Shown here piece by piece: positions 26,104-35,014 of a stretch of DNA of 64,000 nucleotides. The stretch's first letter is position 1. The number at the start of each line of letters is the position of its first letter. This DNA comes from CBDCBA01 sp965214125. GTDB lineage: Bacteria > Planctomycetota > Phycisphaerae > Tepidisphaerales > Tepidisphaeraceae. The DNA lies in NCBI GenBank assembly GCA_965214125.1, contig CBDCBA010000003.1:62001-126000 (forward strand), read 5' to 3'. The position numbers were made by a program, and so were the translations under genes. The notes beneath the pieces were generated by a model. It was not told the origin of the DNA and ran no database searches. It saw nothing but the letters and a program-made list of their open reading frames with translations.

Positions 26104-27399
26104 ATGAACGCTTTGCGACTGCTCATCGTGCTGTGCCTCGGGCTCGGCTGTTTTGCGACCTCCGTTCAGGCGCAATCGCGTGATGTCGGTCGGCTGCGGA
26201 ACTACGTGATCGACCTTGAATCCCACGCCGGCCGCTTGGAGGGGTACGCGAAGGAGTTCGAGCAAACGGGGTCGCGGACGAGCGACTTCATGATCGGCAA
26301 GTTCAACGAGTCGGTTGCCGCCTTCGACGCGACGTGGAAGAAGGCCGGCGATTTTCTGCCAACGCTCCAGGGCGACGCCGACGCGATCAACAAGCTCGTC
26401 AACCGGATGAACGAAGCGCTGGCGCTGCGGACCGCCTCGATCGAGAAGGCAATGGCGGCGCTCACGGCGGCAGACGAGGCGATGAAGGCCGCCGGTGGAA
26501 TCGAGAAGATCCAGGCCGACATGGAGCGGCTCGACTCGCTCGGCTACCAGTACAGCCAGTTCCGACGGGAGTTGACGGACGTGCCCGCCGAGGCGCTTCG
26601 GCTGTTGCAGCAGTACCCGCAGGTCGTGGCCGAGTACGGGCGGATGGAGAAGGATTACGCCGCGTTCCTTCAGCAGAACAACGCCGACACCGCGGCACTC
26701 AAGCGGGAGATGGCCGAGGTCAAGCAGCGGCTGGACGATGTGGTGCCGGCGGCGCGGGAGAAGCTTGGCGCCGTCTTCCTGCGGGCGGAACAGGAAGTCG
26801 AAGAGATGGAGGCCGCCATCGCCGAGGGCGAGCGGGAGCGGAACCCGCACTACTTTCTGAAGAACGGTTCGGTCGAGAACGAGACCGAAGACGCAAAGCT
26901 GCACCTGCAACTGCTCACGGCCATCCATGCGGAGACGGCCTCGGATCTGGTCCAGCGGTACGGCCAGGGGCAGAAGAAGGCCGAAGGGCTCAAGGCGGAA
27001 TTGAAATCGGAGATCATCGCCGCCAACCTGGGGTACGGCAACGGCTACCGCGGTCCCGAGCGCGAGGCGATGGTTGCCGGCGCCCGCCGCCTGTTCGAGC
27101 GCGAGCATCCCGGTGAGACCATCGTCGACATCCGCGTGCCCGACGTGAAGTGGGATCGCTCGACGCGGTGGTACCACTCCGTCGACGAGTGGCGCCTGAT
27201 CGACCAAAGCAGCCACCAGGCGATTGTCGTCTACGAGGGGGCGGCCGAAGACGGGTCGCCGGAGTACCACATGCTGCCGATCGACGTGACGAAGGATCAC
27301 GTGAAGGGCGACGAACTACGCTTCAGCCCCTGGCCGCGACGGCCGGTGGAGGCGATGGAGCTTCGGATGCGCATGCTGCCGGAAAACTTCGAGAAGTAG
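26104..27399 (+). CDS. Secreted coiled-coil protein, paralogue 2 of a tandem pair
   Basis: 431 residues: signal peptide (SVQAQ), coiled-coil region and a C-terminal domain with EHPGETIVDI, DRSTRWYHSVDEW, LPIDVTKDHVKGDELRFSPW and MLPENF. It shares with the upstream gene the landmarks LRNLVIE/LRNYVID, LEQNNADTA/LQQNNADTA and KDHxKGDxxxFSPW. The ATG at 26104 has GGGGAGA 7 nt before it; a GTG 15 nt upstream is in frame but less likely. The 45-nt gap suggests co-transcription with paralogue 1. No function recognised. Confidence 0.85.
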   Translation: MNALRLLIVLCLGLGCFATSVQAQSRDVGRLRNYVIDLESHAGRLEGYAKEFEQTGSRTSDFMIGKFNESVAAFDATWKKAGDFLPTLQGDADAINKLVNRMNEALALRTASIEKAMAALTAADEAMKAAGGIEKIQADMERLDSLGYQYSQFRRELTDVPAEALRLLQQYPQVVAEYGRMEKDYAAFLQQNNADTAALKREMAEVKQRLDDVVPAAREKLGAVFLRAEQEVEEMEAAIAEGERERNPHYFLKNGSVENETEDAKLHLQLLTAIHAETASDLVQRYGQGQKKAEGLKAELKSEIIAANLGYGNGYRGPEREAMVAGARRLFEREHPGETIVDIRVPDVKWDRSTRWYHSVDEWRLIDQSSHQAIVVYEGAAEDGSPEYHMLPIDVTKDHVKGDELRFSPWPRRPVEAMELRMRMLPENFEK

Positions 27400-27432
27400 G
27401 TCGGCCCAGTGTGGCGGATAGGGTGTCGGGCC

Positions 27433-28215
27433 ATGTCCGACGTGTACGCCGAGATTCGTAAGTTCGTCCTCGCCAGCGATCTCGACGGCACGCTGATCGA
27501 CCCGATGTTCACGAGCGACCAGGCCGACCCGGCGCTCGCGGCGTTCGCCCGGCGGCTTGGCGGAGCGGGCGAGCGGCTGAGCCTTTGGTTCAACTCGAGT
27601 CGCCCGGTCGCGAGCCAGCGGGAGAGTTTGACGCTCGTTCGAGGCCTGCCGACGCCGGAGTTTCACATCGGCGCGATGGGCACGCAGGTGGCGGACAGCG
27701 ACGGCCGGATCATCGACGACTACGGCCACGAGCAGTTCGGCGACTGGCCACGCGACACCGTGGTGGCCGTCTGCGTCGAGCAGTTCGCGCTCGTGCCGCA
27801 CGAGGATGCGATGCAGACGCGCTTCAAGGCGAGCTTCGACCTGCCCAGCCCCGAGATGGCCAAAGCGATCGAGGGGGAACTGCAAGCGCGGGGCGTGGCG
27901 GCGAAGCTCGTCGTCAGCAGCGGCAAGGATCTGGACGTGCTGCCCCCCGCGGCCGGCAAGGCGGCGGCGATCCGGTGGCTGGCGGAGCGCCACTGCGATG
28001 CCCCCGAGGCGGTGCTCGTCAGCGGCGACAGCGCCAACGACCTTGACATGTTCGCGCCGCCGTTCCGCGGCATCGTCGTCGGCAACGGGCACGAGGAGCT
28101 CAAGCGCCTGGCCCCCGCGCGGGGCGGGCCGGTCTACCTCGCGCAAGGCCGCTGCTCCGCGGGGGTGCTGGAGGGGTTGCAGCACTTCGGCGTCCTGCCG
28201 ACCATGGAGGCGTAG
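27433..28215 (+). CDS. mfpsB: HAD phosphatase of the sucrose-/mannosylfructose-phosphate phosphatase type
   Basis: 260 residues. LASDLDGTLID is the HAD nucleophile motif, NSSRPVASQ motif II, KASFDLP the substrate-cap element typical of sucrose-phosphate phosphatases, and GDSANDLDMF motif III/IV. The cap and overall length fit sucrose-6-phosphate or mannosylfructose-phosphate phosphatase. The next gene is the matching synthase, so the pair should make a non-reducing disaccharide as compatible solute. The ATG at 27433 has TAGGGT 8 nt before it. The symbol depends on the synthase assignment. Confidence 0.75.
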   Translation: MSDVYAEIRKFVLASDLDGTLIDPMFTSDQADPALAAFARRLGGAGERLSLWFNSSRPVASQRESLTLVRGLPTPEFHIGAMGTQVADSDGRIIDDYGHEQFGDWPRDTVVAVCVEQFALVPHEDAMQTRFKASFDLPSPEMAKAIEGELQARGVAAKLVVSSGKDLDVLPPAAGKAAAIRWLAERHCDAPEAVLVSGDSANDLDMFAPPFRGIVVGNGHEELKRLAPARGGPVYLAQGRCSAGVLEGLQHFGVLPTMEA

Positions 28216-28292
28216 GTGCCGCGATGGGTGGGTTCTCACCTTGCCAGGCGTACTCCGTTCCGCCGATGCACGGCTTTTGCTACGTTCGGAGC

Positions 28293-29783
28293 ATGACCGA
28301 CTCCGGCACCCTCCTCGCCGACAGTGGCCCATCGAACGCCACAAACAATGGCAAATCTGCCCGCAACGCCGACCATTCGCCCATCCTCCGCGCAGTGCCC
28401 GACGAGCCCGACACCCCCCGCGACCCGGCCGATGACGGCGACTACCGCGGCTTCATCTGCATGCTCAGCACCCACGGTTACGTGGCGGCCGAGCCGACGC
28501 TGGGCCAGCCCGACACCGGCGGCCAGGTGGTTTACGTGCTCGAGTGTGCCAAGGCGCTGCGCCTGCTGGGCTATCGCGTCGACGTCGTCACCCGCGGCTT
28601 TGGCGGCCAGCCGGAGGTGGATGAGCTACGCGACGGCCTGCGCGTGCTGCGCATCCCCTTCGGCGGCGCCGACTTTGTCGTCAAGGAGGATTTCCACGAC
28701 ATCGTCGCCGAGGGAATTGCCAACTTCCACGCGAAGATCGAGGCGGACGGCTTGGACTACGACCTGATCAGCAGCCACTACTGGGATGCCGGCGTCATTG
28801 GGCAGGCGGTCGCGGAAAAGCTCGACATCCCGCACGTCCACACGCCCCACAGCATCGGCGCGTGGAAGCGTGAGCAGATGAACGACGCCAACACGCCGCC
28901 CGAGAAGATCAAGGAGTACCGCTTTGAAGAACGCATCGCCGCCGAAACGAAGCTGTACCGGGCGTGCGACCACCTGATCGCGACCACGCATCAGCAGGAG
29001 GATCGCTTCATCTCGTACTACGACCTGTCCGACGACAAGATTACGGTCATCCCCGCCGGGCTCGACGACGCGCGCTTCAAGCCGCTTCCGGATGACCAGA
29101 TTCCGGCCGTCCGCGAGCGGCTTGGCTTTGGAGACAAGGACATCCTCGCCCTGGGCCGCATGGCGAGAAACAAGGGGTACGACCTGCTGGTCAAGGCGAT
29201 GCCGCGCCTGCTCGAACTCGTTCCCGATGCCCGGCTCGTCCTCGCGATCGGCCACGACGACAGCGAGCAAGACCAGAAGCAAATCAACGAGTTGCGCCGC
29301 CTCGCCGCGAGTCTGGGCGTGATCGACAGCGTGGTCGTGTACGGCTACGTGAAGGACGAGGACCTGCCCGACGTCTACCGCGCCGCCGCCGTCTACGCGC
29401 TGCCGAGCCGGTACGAGCCGTTCGGGATGACCGCCGTCGAGGCGATGGCGTGCGGGACGGCCAGCGTCATCACCACACGCGGCGGGCTGCGCGAGAGCGT
29501 CGAGTTCGGCACCCACGCGCTCTGGGCCGACCCCGAGCGCGAGGGGGAGCTGGCCTACTGCTTAGCGTTGCCGCTCTTGTACGGCGCCATCCGCGACCAG
29601 CTCGAGGCGCACGGCAGCGAATGGGCCCGCAAGAACTTTGCCTGGCGCGGCATCGCCCGGCAGATGCTCGACGTCTTCTCACGCGACGACGTGCTCAACC
29701 GCAAGCTCCCCTCGGGCGCGCCGCGCAAGGGCGCGAGCAAGTCCCTGCCCGCTAGCCGCAGCGGGGCGGGCGAATTGCAATAG
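28293..29783 (+). CDS. mfpsA: Mannosylfructose-phosphate synthase-like glycosyltransferase (GT4)
   Basis: 496 residues. After a variable 55-residue N-terminus, STHGYVAAEPTLGQPDTGGQ and the block SHYWDAGVIGQ...IPHVHTPHSIGAWKREQM resemble Agrobacterium mannosylfructose-phosphate synthase as I recall it more than plant or cyanobacterial sucrose-phosphate synthase. The C-terminal nucleotide-sugar domain has ALGRMARNKGYDLLVKA and SRYEPFGMTAVEAMACG with the retaining-GT E-x7-E pattern. It would transfer mannose from GDP-mannose to fructose 6-phosphate. A sucrose-phosphate synthase is the main alternative. Start ATG at 28293 preceded by TACGTT 6 nt upstream; two in-frame ATGs further up exist. Confidence 0.75.
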   Translation: MTDSGTLLADSGPSNATNNGKSARNADHSPILRAVPDEPDTPRDPADDGDYRGFICMLSTHGYVAAEPTLGQPDTGGQVVYVLECAKALRLLGYRVDVVTRGFGGQPEVDELRDGLRVLRIPFGGADFVVKEDFHDIVAEGIANFHAKIEADGLDYDLISSHYWDAGVIGQAVAEKLDIPHVHTPHSIGAWKREQMNDANTPPEKIKEYRFEERIAAETKLYRACDHLIATTHQQEDRFISYYDLSDDKITVIPAGLDDARFKPLPDDQIPAVRERLGFGDKDILALGRMARNKGYDLLVKAMPRLLELVPDARLVLAIGHDDSEQDQKQINELRRLAASLGVIDSVVVYGYVKDEDLPDVYRAAAVYALPSRYEPFGMTAVEAMACGTASVITTRGGLRESVEFGTHALWADPEREGELAYCLALPLLYGAIRDQLEAHGSEWARKNFAWRGIARQMLDVFSRDDVLNRKLPSGAPRKGASKSLPASRSGAGELQ

Positions 29784-29798
29784 CGCCCGGCCGGTTGC

Positions 29799-30581
29799 TT
29801 ACCGGCTTCGGTACGCGCCGGGGGTTTGCCCGACGCGCTGCTTGAACTGGCGGGCGAAGAACGGGGCGTCGCGGTAGCCGGCGCTGGCGGCGATCTGCCC
29901 GATCGTCAAGTCGCTGTGGCGCAGCAGATGCCTGGCATGGCGGAGGCGGGCGTCGATGAGAAAGTCGCCGGGGGTTTGGCCGGTCGCCCGCTTGAAGAGG
30001 ACCGTGAAGTGGTCGACGCCGTAGCCCGCCTCGTCCGCCAAATCGCTTACGCCACGGACTGTGCCGATTTGTTCGCGGGCGCGGGCGGCCAAATCGAGCA
30101 GGGCGACGGTGCGCGAGCGGGCGCGCGTTTCAGCGCGAGGTTCCGCGCGCAGGCCGACGAGCATCGCCAGCAGGTAGGCCGCCGCTTCGGCGCGTCCGCC
30201 GGGCAAGCCGTCCAGCCGGCTGATCCGCCGGCAAACCGACTCGAACAACTCGACGCTCGTGATGGTCTTCGACGCCGGTGGCAGTTCGGGCGCCCGCACG
30301 CGTTGCCCGCGGGCGTTGAGGACATCGAAGTGGATCGCCGTCACGCGCAGCGGGGCGGTGTCGTCCTGGCTCGCCGACAATGCCGCGGTCGGCTTCAACA
30401 GGAGCACGCGGCCTGCGTGCAGCGGCACCGACACCCCATCGAGCGTCATCATGCCGCGGCCGTCGTGAACGCACCAGAGCACGTGGTGCGCCACGTCGCC
30501 GTCGCGCTGCCACGTCCAGCCGGCCGGGCAGGTCAAGGTCACCGCGCGTGAGATCGCCAACCGAGCGGCCGAGAGTTCCAC
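29799..30581 (-). CDS. AraC-family transcriptional regulator
   Basis: About 260 residues. The N-terminal cupin-like half (HHVLWCVHDGRGMMTLDG, LHAGRVLLLKPTA) is the effector domain; the C-terminal 100 residues carry two helix-turn-helix units (VSDLADEAGYGVDHFTVLFKRATGQTPGDFL and IGQIAASAGYRDAPFFARQFKQRVGQTPGAYR). The start is uncertain: the GTG at 30581 is taken because the residues before it are not protein-like; an ATG at 30674 would overlap the first bases of the divergent dioxygenase gene. It probably controls that dioxygenase. Confidence 0.82.
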   Translation of the reverse strand: MELSAARLAISRAVTLTCPAGWTWQRDGDVAHHVLWCVHDGRGMMTLDGVSVPLHAGRVLLLKPTAALSASQDDTAPLRVTAIHFDVLNARGQRVRAPELPPASKTITSVELFESVCRRISRLDGLPGGRAEAAAYLLAMLVGLRAEPRAETRARSRTVALLDLAARAREQIGTVRGVSDLADEAGYGVDHFTVLFKRATGQTPGDFLIDARLRHARHLLRHSDLTIGQIAASAGYRDAPFFARQFKQRVGQTPGAYRSR

Positions 30582-30672
30582 GTGAGCAGGGTGCGCCCGA
30601 TCCCGCGAAAGTGCAAAAGAATCCGGGACGCGTCGGGTGGTACTGGAATGGCTTTCGGGCGAGAATCTGGCC

Positions 30673-31647
30673 ATGCAAGCCGCCGCCCTTCCCGAAGCCG
30701 CCGCCCGCTACGCGCGTACCACCCACGGGATGAAGGCCGCGCCCGATCTGGCGGAGGCCGAGCGCGTCCGGCAGATGTACCAGCCGGCCCGGCTGCACGA
30801 GCCGTACCCGAGTCTCGACGACGTCGACGAGGCAGAGGCGGTCGAGGCTTTTCGGCGATACGGCTTCATCGCCATCGCCGATGTCTTCAATTCCGACGAG
30901 GTCGAGACCTACCGCGCGGCCATCACCCATGCGGTGCATAGTGACGTCGGCGAAAGTCCGTGGAAGGAAATCGTTGATTACGAGCCCCGCCATTCGGCGG
31001 AGGCTCTTGCGGCCATGACGCTCGAGGAGCGCGAGTTGGCGGTGCGCAAGCTGTTCCGCTTCACCGATCACCTGCCCGGTCTGGCGGCGGCGGCGACGCA
31101 CCCGAAGCTCGTGGGTGTCTGTGAACTGCTCACCGGCGAGGGCGTTCGCATGATGCAGGACATGGCCTTGCTCAAGCCGCCGGGCGGCGGGGTGGAAAAG
31201 CCGTGGCACCAGGATACCGCCTACTTCCGCCTCGCCACGCCCGAGAAGGTCATCGGCACCTGGACCGCCCTCGACCCGGCCCGGCCGAGCAACGGGTGCA
31301 TGCACGTCATCCCCGGCAGTCACACGTCCGGACCCAAGCCGCACTACCACGATCGCGACTGCCAGTTGCCGGACGACACGATCGACGCGACCAACATCGT
31401 CGCCGTGCCGCTCGACCCCGGCGGGGCCATGTTCTTCAGCGGCATGCTTCACCACGGCACACCGCCGAACACCAGCGCCGATCGCCGGCGCGCGTTGCAG
31501 TTCCACTACATGACTGAGTCGGCGGTGAACGCCGAGGATGCGGAGACGCTGGCGAGCCTCTTCTACGACAAAACTGGCTTCGCCGGCTGCCAGGGTTGGG
31601 CGTTGGGGATGAAGACTCGCCCGATTCACCTCAGGGCCGACTTCTAA
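30673..31647 (+). CDS. Phytanoyl-CoA dioxygenase (PhyH) family Fe(II)/2-oxoglutarate oxygenase
   Basis: 324 residues. FRRYGFIAIADVFNSDEV is the usual N-terminal block. WHQDTAYF supplies the HxD iron ligands and GMLHHGTPPNTS the distal histidine, with CMHVIPGSHTSG between; RRRALQFHYM gives the 2-oxoglutarate-binding Arg. PhyH proteins hydroxylate varied small molecules and the substrate here is unknown. Divergent from an AraC regulator. GAGAAT lies 6 nt before the ATG at 30673; a later ATG at 30730 is possible. A family-A repeat follows the stop. Confidence 0.88.
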   Translation: MQAAALPEAAARYARTTHGMKAAPDLAEAERVRQMYQPARLHEPYPSLDDVDEAEAVEAFRRYGFIAIADVFNSDEVETYRAAITHAVHSDVGESPWKEIVDYEPRHSAEALAAMTLEERELAVRKLFRFTDHLPGLAAAATHPKLVGVCELLTGEGVRMMQDMALLKPPGGGVEKPWHQDTAYFRLATPEKVIGTWTALDPARPSNGCMHVIPGSHTSGPKPHYHDRDCQLPDDTIDATNIVAVPLDPGGAMFFSGMLHHGTPPNTSADRRRALQFHYMTESAVNAEDAETLASLFYDKTGFAGCQGWALGMKTRPIHLRADF

Positions 31648-31660
31648 GGCGGCCTCGGCT

Positions 31661-31685
31661 GTAGGGTGGGCACGGCCCACCCTAC
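31661..31685. repeat. REP-like hairpin, family A, single unit
   Basis: GTAGGGTGGGC and GCCCACCCTAC are perfect arms around a 3-base centre. It is one unit of the family-A repeat and lies between the convergent PhyH and alpha/beta hydrolase genes, 13 nt from each stop. Confidence 0.8.
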
Positions 31686-31697
31686 GCCGACGCCACG

Positions 31698-32579
31698 CTA
31701 CTCGGTGGCGGGGCGGGTGGTCGCGGGCTGCAAGGTCTTGAACCACGCGATTGCCCGCGGAATGCCCTCGTCGATCATCGCGTCGTAATGGCCGCCCTCG
31801 GCGACTTCGGTGTACGTCACGTCGACACCCGCGTGTTCCATCGCGCGTGCCAACTCTCGGATGAACACCGGGCGGACCACCGAATCGTCGGCGGCAACGA
31901 ACAGGAAGATCGGCGCCCGCACATCCTTCGCGCGGTGAATCGGGCCGTTCTTCCGCAGGAAGTCGATGATGCCGGGGAAGATCGGCTCGATCTCCTGCCA
32001 GTCGCGCAGCGTCATGTCGTCGGCGGTGAGCTTGTCGGGCTCGGGGGCGTAGGTCGCGACGGCGTCGATGCGGTCGTCGGCGATGCCGAGCATGAACGCC
32101 ACGTTGGCGGCCGAGGAGTGGCCGGCGGCGTAGAGGCGGTCCGGGTCGAGATTCGGCAGGTTCGCCAGCGCCCAGTCGACGGCGCGGCGGCCGGATCGCA
32201 CGCCGCCGTTGTCCGCCTGAAACTCTTTGAACGCGGCGGCGTAGGCGGCGTCGGTGTCGTCGGCAACCTCGCCCAGCAGCGCGTAGGCGACCACGGCCAT
32301 GCCCGCCTCAACGTACGGCACATGCTCCGGCCGATCGCCTTCGGCCAGGCCGATCCCGGTGAACAGCGGCGTGCCGGCGGGCGCGATGAAGACGCACGGG
32401 ATCGGCTCGTCCGCCGGCGGAGCATCGGGAAGATACACCCACAGCCGCAGGGCCGGCGCGTCGCCGTCCTTCGGCAAAAGCACCTCGCGCGGCCTTTCGG
32501 CTTCGGCTTGGCCGACGGCAGCTTGCGTCAAGAGCAGGAACGTGGCGAGGCACGCCAACATGGGGAACAACTTGAACAT
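31698..32579 (-). CDS. Secreted alpha/beta hydrolase
   Basis: 293 residues with a signal peptide (to about residue 24, AVGQ). The catalytic triad is visible: Ser155 in AAGHSSAAN, Asp231 in VAADDSVV and His264 in EGGHYDAMI. VFIAPAGTP probably forms the oxyanion region. The closest general class is dienelactone hydrolase/prolyl oligopeptidase-like esterases; the substrate is unknown and carbohydrate-ester cleavage is only a guess. The ATG at 32579 begins the signal peptide and has TACGCT 7 nt upstream; the longer open frame upstream is rejected. Confidence 0.85.
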   Translation of the reverse strand: MFKLFPMLACLATFLLLTQAAVGQAEAERPREVLLPKDGDAPALRLWVYLPDAPPADEPIPCVFIAPAGTPLFTGIGLAEGDRPEHVPYVEAGMAVVAYALLGEVADDTDAAYAAAFKEFQADNGGVRSGRRAVDWALANLPNLDPDRLYAAGHSSAANVAFMLGIADDRIDAVATYAPEPDKLTADDMTLRDWQEIEPIFPGIIDFLRKNGPIHRAKDVRAPIFLFVAADDSVVRPVFIRELARAMEHAGVDVTYTEVAEGGHYDAMIDEGIPRAIAWFKTLQPATTRPATE

Positions 32580-32627
32580 CGGCAGGAGCGTATGGCCGCG
32601 CGTGGGCGGTGGTCGAAGCGCAACGAA

Positions 32628-32655
32628 CCGAGCCCCGCCGGGTGGCGGGGCTCGG
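32628..32655 (-). terminator. Terminator-like hairpin after the LEPR-XLL RTX gene
   Basis: A perfect 12-bp stem (CCGAGCCCCGCC with GGCGGGGCTCGG) and a 4-base loop, followed on the minus strand by TTCGTT. It lies 25 nt after the stop of the minus-strand gene ending at 32681. Confidence 0.6.
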
Positions 32656-32680
32656 GGCGATGGTCTGCTAAATCTGCGGG

Positions 32681-35014
32681 CTAAGCCTGATGCTCCGGCG
32701 GAACGTTGTACGCGGCGTACAGGTCGTCGAGACCCGACTGGGCCTCGTCCGCGTCGTCGCCGTTCATCTGCTCCCAGGTGCAGTCGAAGAACACGAAGAC
32801 GCCGCCGTGCGAGGCGTAGAGGTGGTCGTCGCCGGTCGCGTAGTCGGCGTCGCCGGGGCCCAGAATGCTGTCGGGCAGCATGATCGAGCCCCAACTGTAA
32901 TCGCCGCGGAACAGCATCGTGTCGTCGCCGTCGGCGGCGCCGCGCCAAAGGTTGTCGCCCAGGACGATCAGGTAGAGGCCCCAGCTTCCGTCCTCGGCGG
33001 TCACGTCGATCAGGTCGTGGCCGAGCCCGCCGCGAACGGCGCCGATGCTCTTGCGGTAGCCGTACTCGTTGCGCCAGGCGCCGCTGAAGGTGAGGTCGAT
33101 CGTGTCGTCGCCGAGACCGCCGTCGACGTCGTCGACGCCGTTGGCATCAAAGAGGAAGTCGTTGCCGTCGTTGCCGAACAGGTCGTCGAAGTCGCCGAGC
33201 CCGCCGTCGAGCACGTCGTCGCCCGCGCCGCCGGCGATTGCGTCGTCGCCGGCACCGCCGACGAGGAAGTCGTTGCCGCTGCCGCCGGCGACCGTGGCCG
33301 GGATCAGCACGCCGTCGCCGATTACCACGCGGTCGTCGCCCGCGAGCACGTCCACGTCGATCGCCAGCACGCCGGCGAAGGTGCCGACTTCTTCACCGGC
33401 GGAGGAGACGACCACCTCGTCGGCGGTCGCACCGGCAGTGATGGAGACATCGTCCGCCTCCTCGGTGCCGACGACGACGAGCGTGCCGGAGTCGGCCTCG
33501 TACGTGACGGTGATCGGCGGCGTCTGGGGCTCCGGCGGCTCGGGCGGCGTGCGCGTGGTGACGCCGAGCAGCGCGTCGACTTCCGTGGCGCCGCTGAGCT
33601 GGTCGGTGAAGCCGACGACCGCAACCTGGTCGTCGCCGACGAAGGCCGCGTCGAAGATGCCGACAAAGCCCGCGTCGCCCGCAAACGCGCGGCCGGCGTC
33701 GCCGAAGTCGCCGTCGCTCTGGCCCGTCTCGTCGAAGCGGACGGCAACGGGGCGGGATTCGCTCGTGCCGCTGACGACGACGCCGCCGCGCGGGTCGACG
33801 GCGATGCCGGCCGGCCTGTCGCTCGCGCTGAACTGGGCCGTCGCGGTGCCGGCCGTGCCGAAGGTGGCGTCGGGGGCGAAGGTCGCGTCGAGCCGCAGCG
33901 CGCCGAAGCCGCCCTCGAGGTTCGAGCTCGTGCCGGGGAACTGCTGCATCACGTTGAGGCCGAGGTAGTAGCCGCCGGCGCCGTCGGGCTGCGCCTCGGT
34001 GACTTCCTCGATCTCGCCCGGCAGCACGCTCAGGCCGTTGGCGCCAAAGGTCGCGACGCGCTGCCCGCTCGCGTCGAGCATTGCGACGGCGGCGTAGCGG
34101 TCGTTTTGCGAGTTGAACTGGTCGCCCTCGACCTCGAGGAACAGCGCGATGTCGCCGTTGGCGAGCACGTCGAGGCCGCGGACCTCCTCGTCCTGGACGT
34201 AGTTGAAGTTGGCGTTGTAGGTCGGGAAGACGTAGTCGTCGTCGTAGACGCCGACAAAGGCGCTCTGGCCGTCGATGGTTGTATTGCCGAAGCCGCTGGC
34301 GAGCGTGCCGTCGGCGTTGAACTTCACGACCAGGACGTCGTCGCCGGTGTCGCTCGTCGTGCCGTCGTCGGCCTTGGCGTTGATCGTGCTGCCGAGGAGC
34401 ACCGAGCCGTCGGCCAGGACGGTGATGTCGGGGCGAACGGTGGCGTAGTTGAAGTTCGAGCCCTCGCCGCGCAGGTCGTTGTTGCGCGAGTCGACGCTGA
34501 AGAGCCCGGTTCCAGAATCGCCCTGCCAGCCGGCGGCGAGGGTGCCGTCGGCGTTCAGGCGCTGGACGAACAGGTGCTGAACCGGGTCGCCGCCGCCCCA
34601 GCCGGTCCGCAGGGCGCCGGCGACGTAAATGTCGCCGTTGCTGCCGACCTCGACGTCGCTCACGTGGACGAGCTGCGTGCTGTGCGTTGCGGCGTCGAAC
34701 AGCGGGAACTCGACGACGCCACCCGTGCCGAAGCCGCTTGTCGGCGTGCCGTCGGCGGCGGAGCTGGTGAGGCGAATCAGGTACGGGGCATTGTTCTGCC
34801 GGGCGTGGCCGGCGGAGACGATTTGGTCGCCGCTGACGGCGACGGCGTTGGCCTCGTCGTACTGGCCGTCGAGGCCGATGTCGTAGGCGGCGGAGTCGAA
34901 GGTCGCCGCCGCCAGCAGCCGGCGAACCTCCAGCGGCTCAAGCCGCGAGCGATTCGAGGCCGCGGGGGACGGAACAGACGGACGCGCGGGGCGCGGTTGG
35001 AAGATGGTCAGCAT
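32681..35014 (-). CDS. LEPR-XLL surface protein with delta-60-like repeats and RTX calcium-binding repeats
   Basis: 777 residues. The N-terminus carries RLEPLEVRRLLAA, the planctomycete LEPR-XLL motif that stands where a signal peptide would be. Residues about 60-480 contain LNADGTLA..., FNADGTLASGFG, LDATFAPDATFG units resembling delta-60 repeats that build a beta-propeller. A PPEPPEPQTPP linker leads to RTX-type GGxGxD units (GGSGNDFLVGGAGDDAIAGGAGDD). Ca-binding and cell-surface or extracellular location are expected. The ATG at 35014 is taken because the LEPR-XLL motif follows at the usual distance; no Shine-Dalgarno sequence is visible. Confidence 0.87.
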   Translation of the reverse strand: MLTIFQPRPARPSVPSPAASNRSRLEPLEVRRLLAAATFDSAAYDIGLDGQYDEANAVAVSGDQIVSAGHARQNNAPYLIRLTSSAADGTPTSGFGTGGVVEFPLFDAATHSTQLVHVSDVEVGSNGDIYVAGALRTGWGGGDPVQHLFVQRLNADGTLAAGWQGDSGTGLFSVDSRNNDLRGEGSNFNYATVRPDITVLADGSVLLGSTINAKADDGTTSDTGDDVLVVKFNADGTLASGFGNTTIDGQSAFVGVYDDDYVFPTYNANFNYVQDEEVRGLDVLANGDIALFLEVEGDQFNSQNDRYAAVAMLDASGQRVATFGANGLSVLPGEIEEVTEAQPDGAGGYYLGLNVMQQFPGTSSNLEGGFGALRLDATFAPDATFGTAGTATAQFSASDRPAGIAVDPRGGVVVSGTSESRPVAVRFDETGQSDGDFGDAGRAFAGDAGFVGIFDAAFVGDDQVAVVGFTDQLSGATEVDALLGVTTRTPPEPPEPQTPPITVTYEADSGTLVVVGTEEADDVSITAGATADEVVVSSAGEEVGTFAGVLAIDVDVLAGDDRVVIGDGVLIPATVAGGSGNDFLVGGAGDDAIAGGAGDDVLDGGLGDFDDLFGNDGNDFLFDANGVDDVDGGLGDDTIDLTFSGAWRNEYGYRKSIGAVRGGLGHDLIDVTAEDGSWGLYLIVLGDNLWRGAADGDDTMLFRGDYSWGSIMLPDSILGPGDADYATGDDHLYASHGGVFVFFDCTWEQMNGDDADEAQSGLDDLYAAYNVPPEHQA

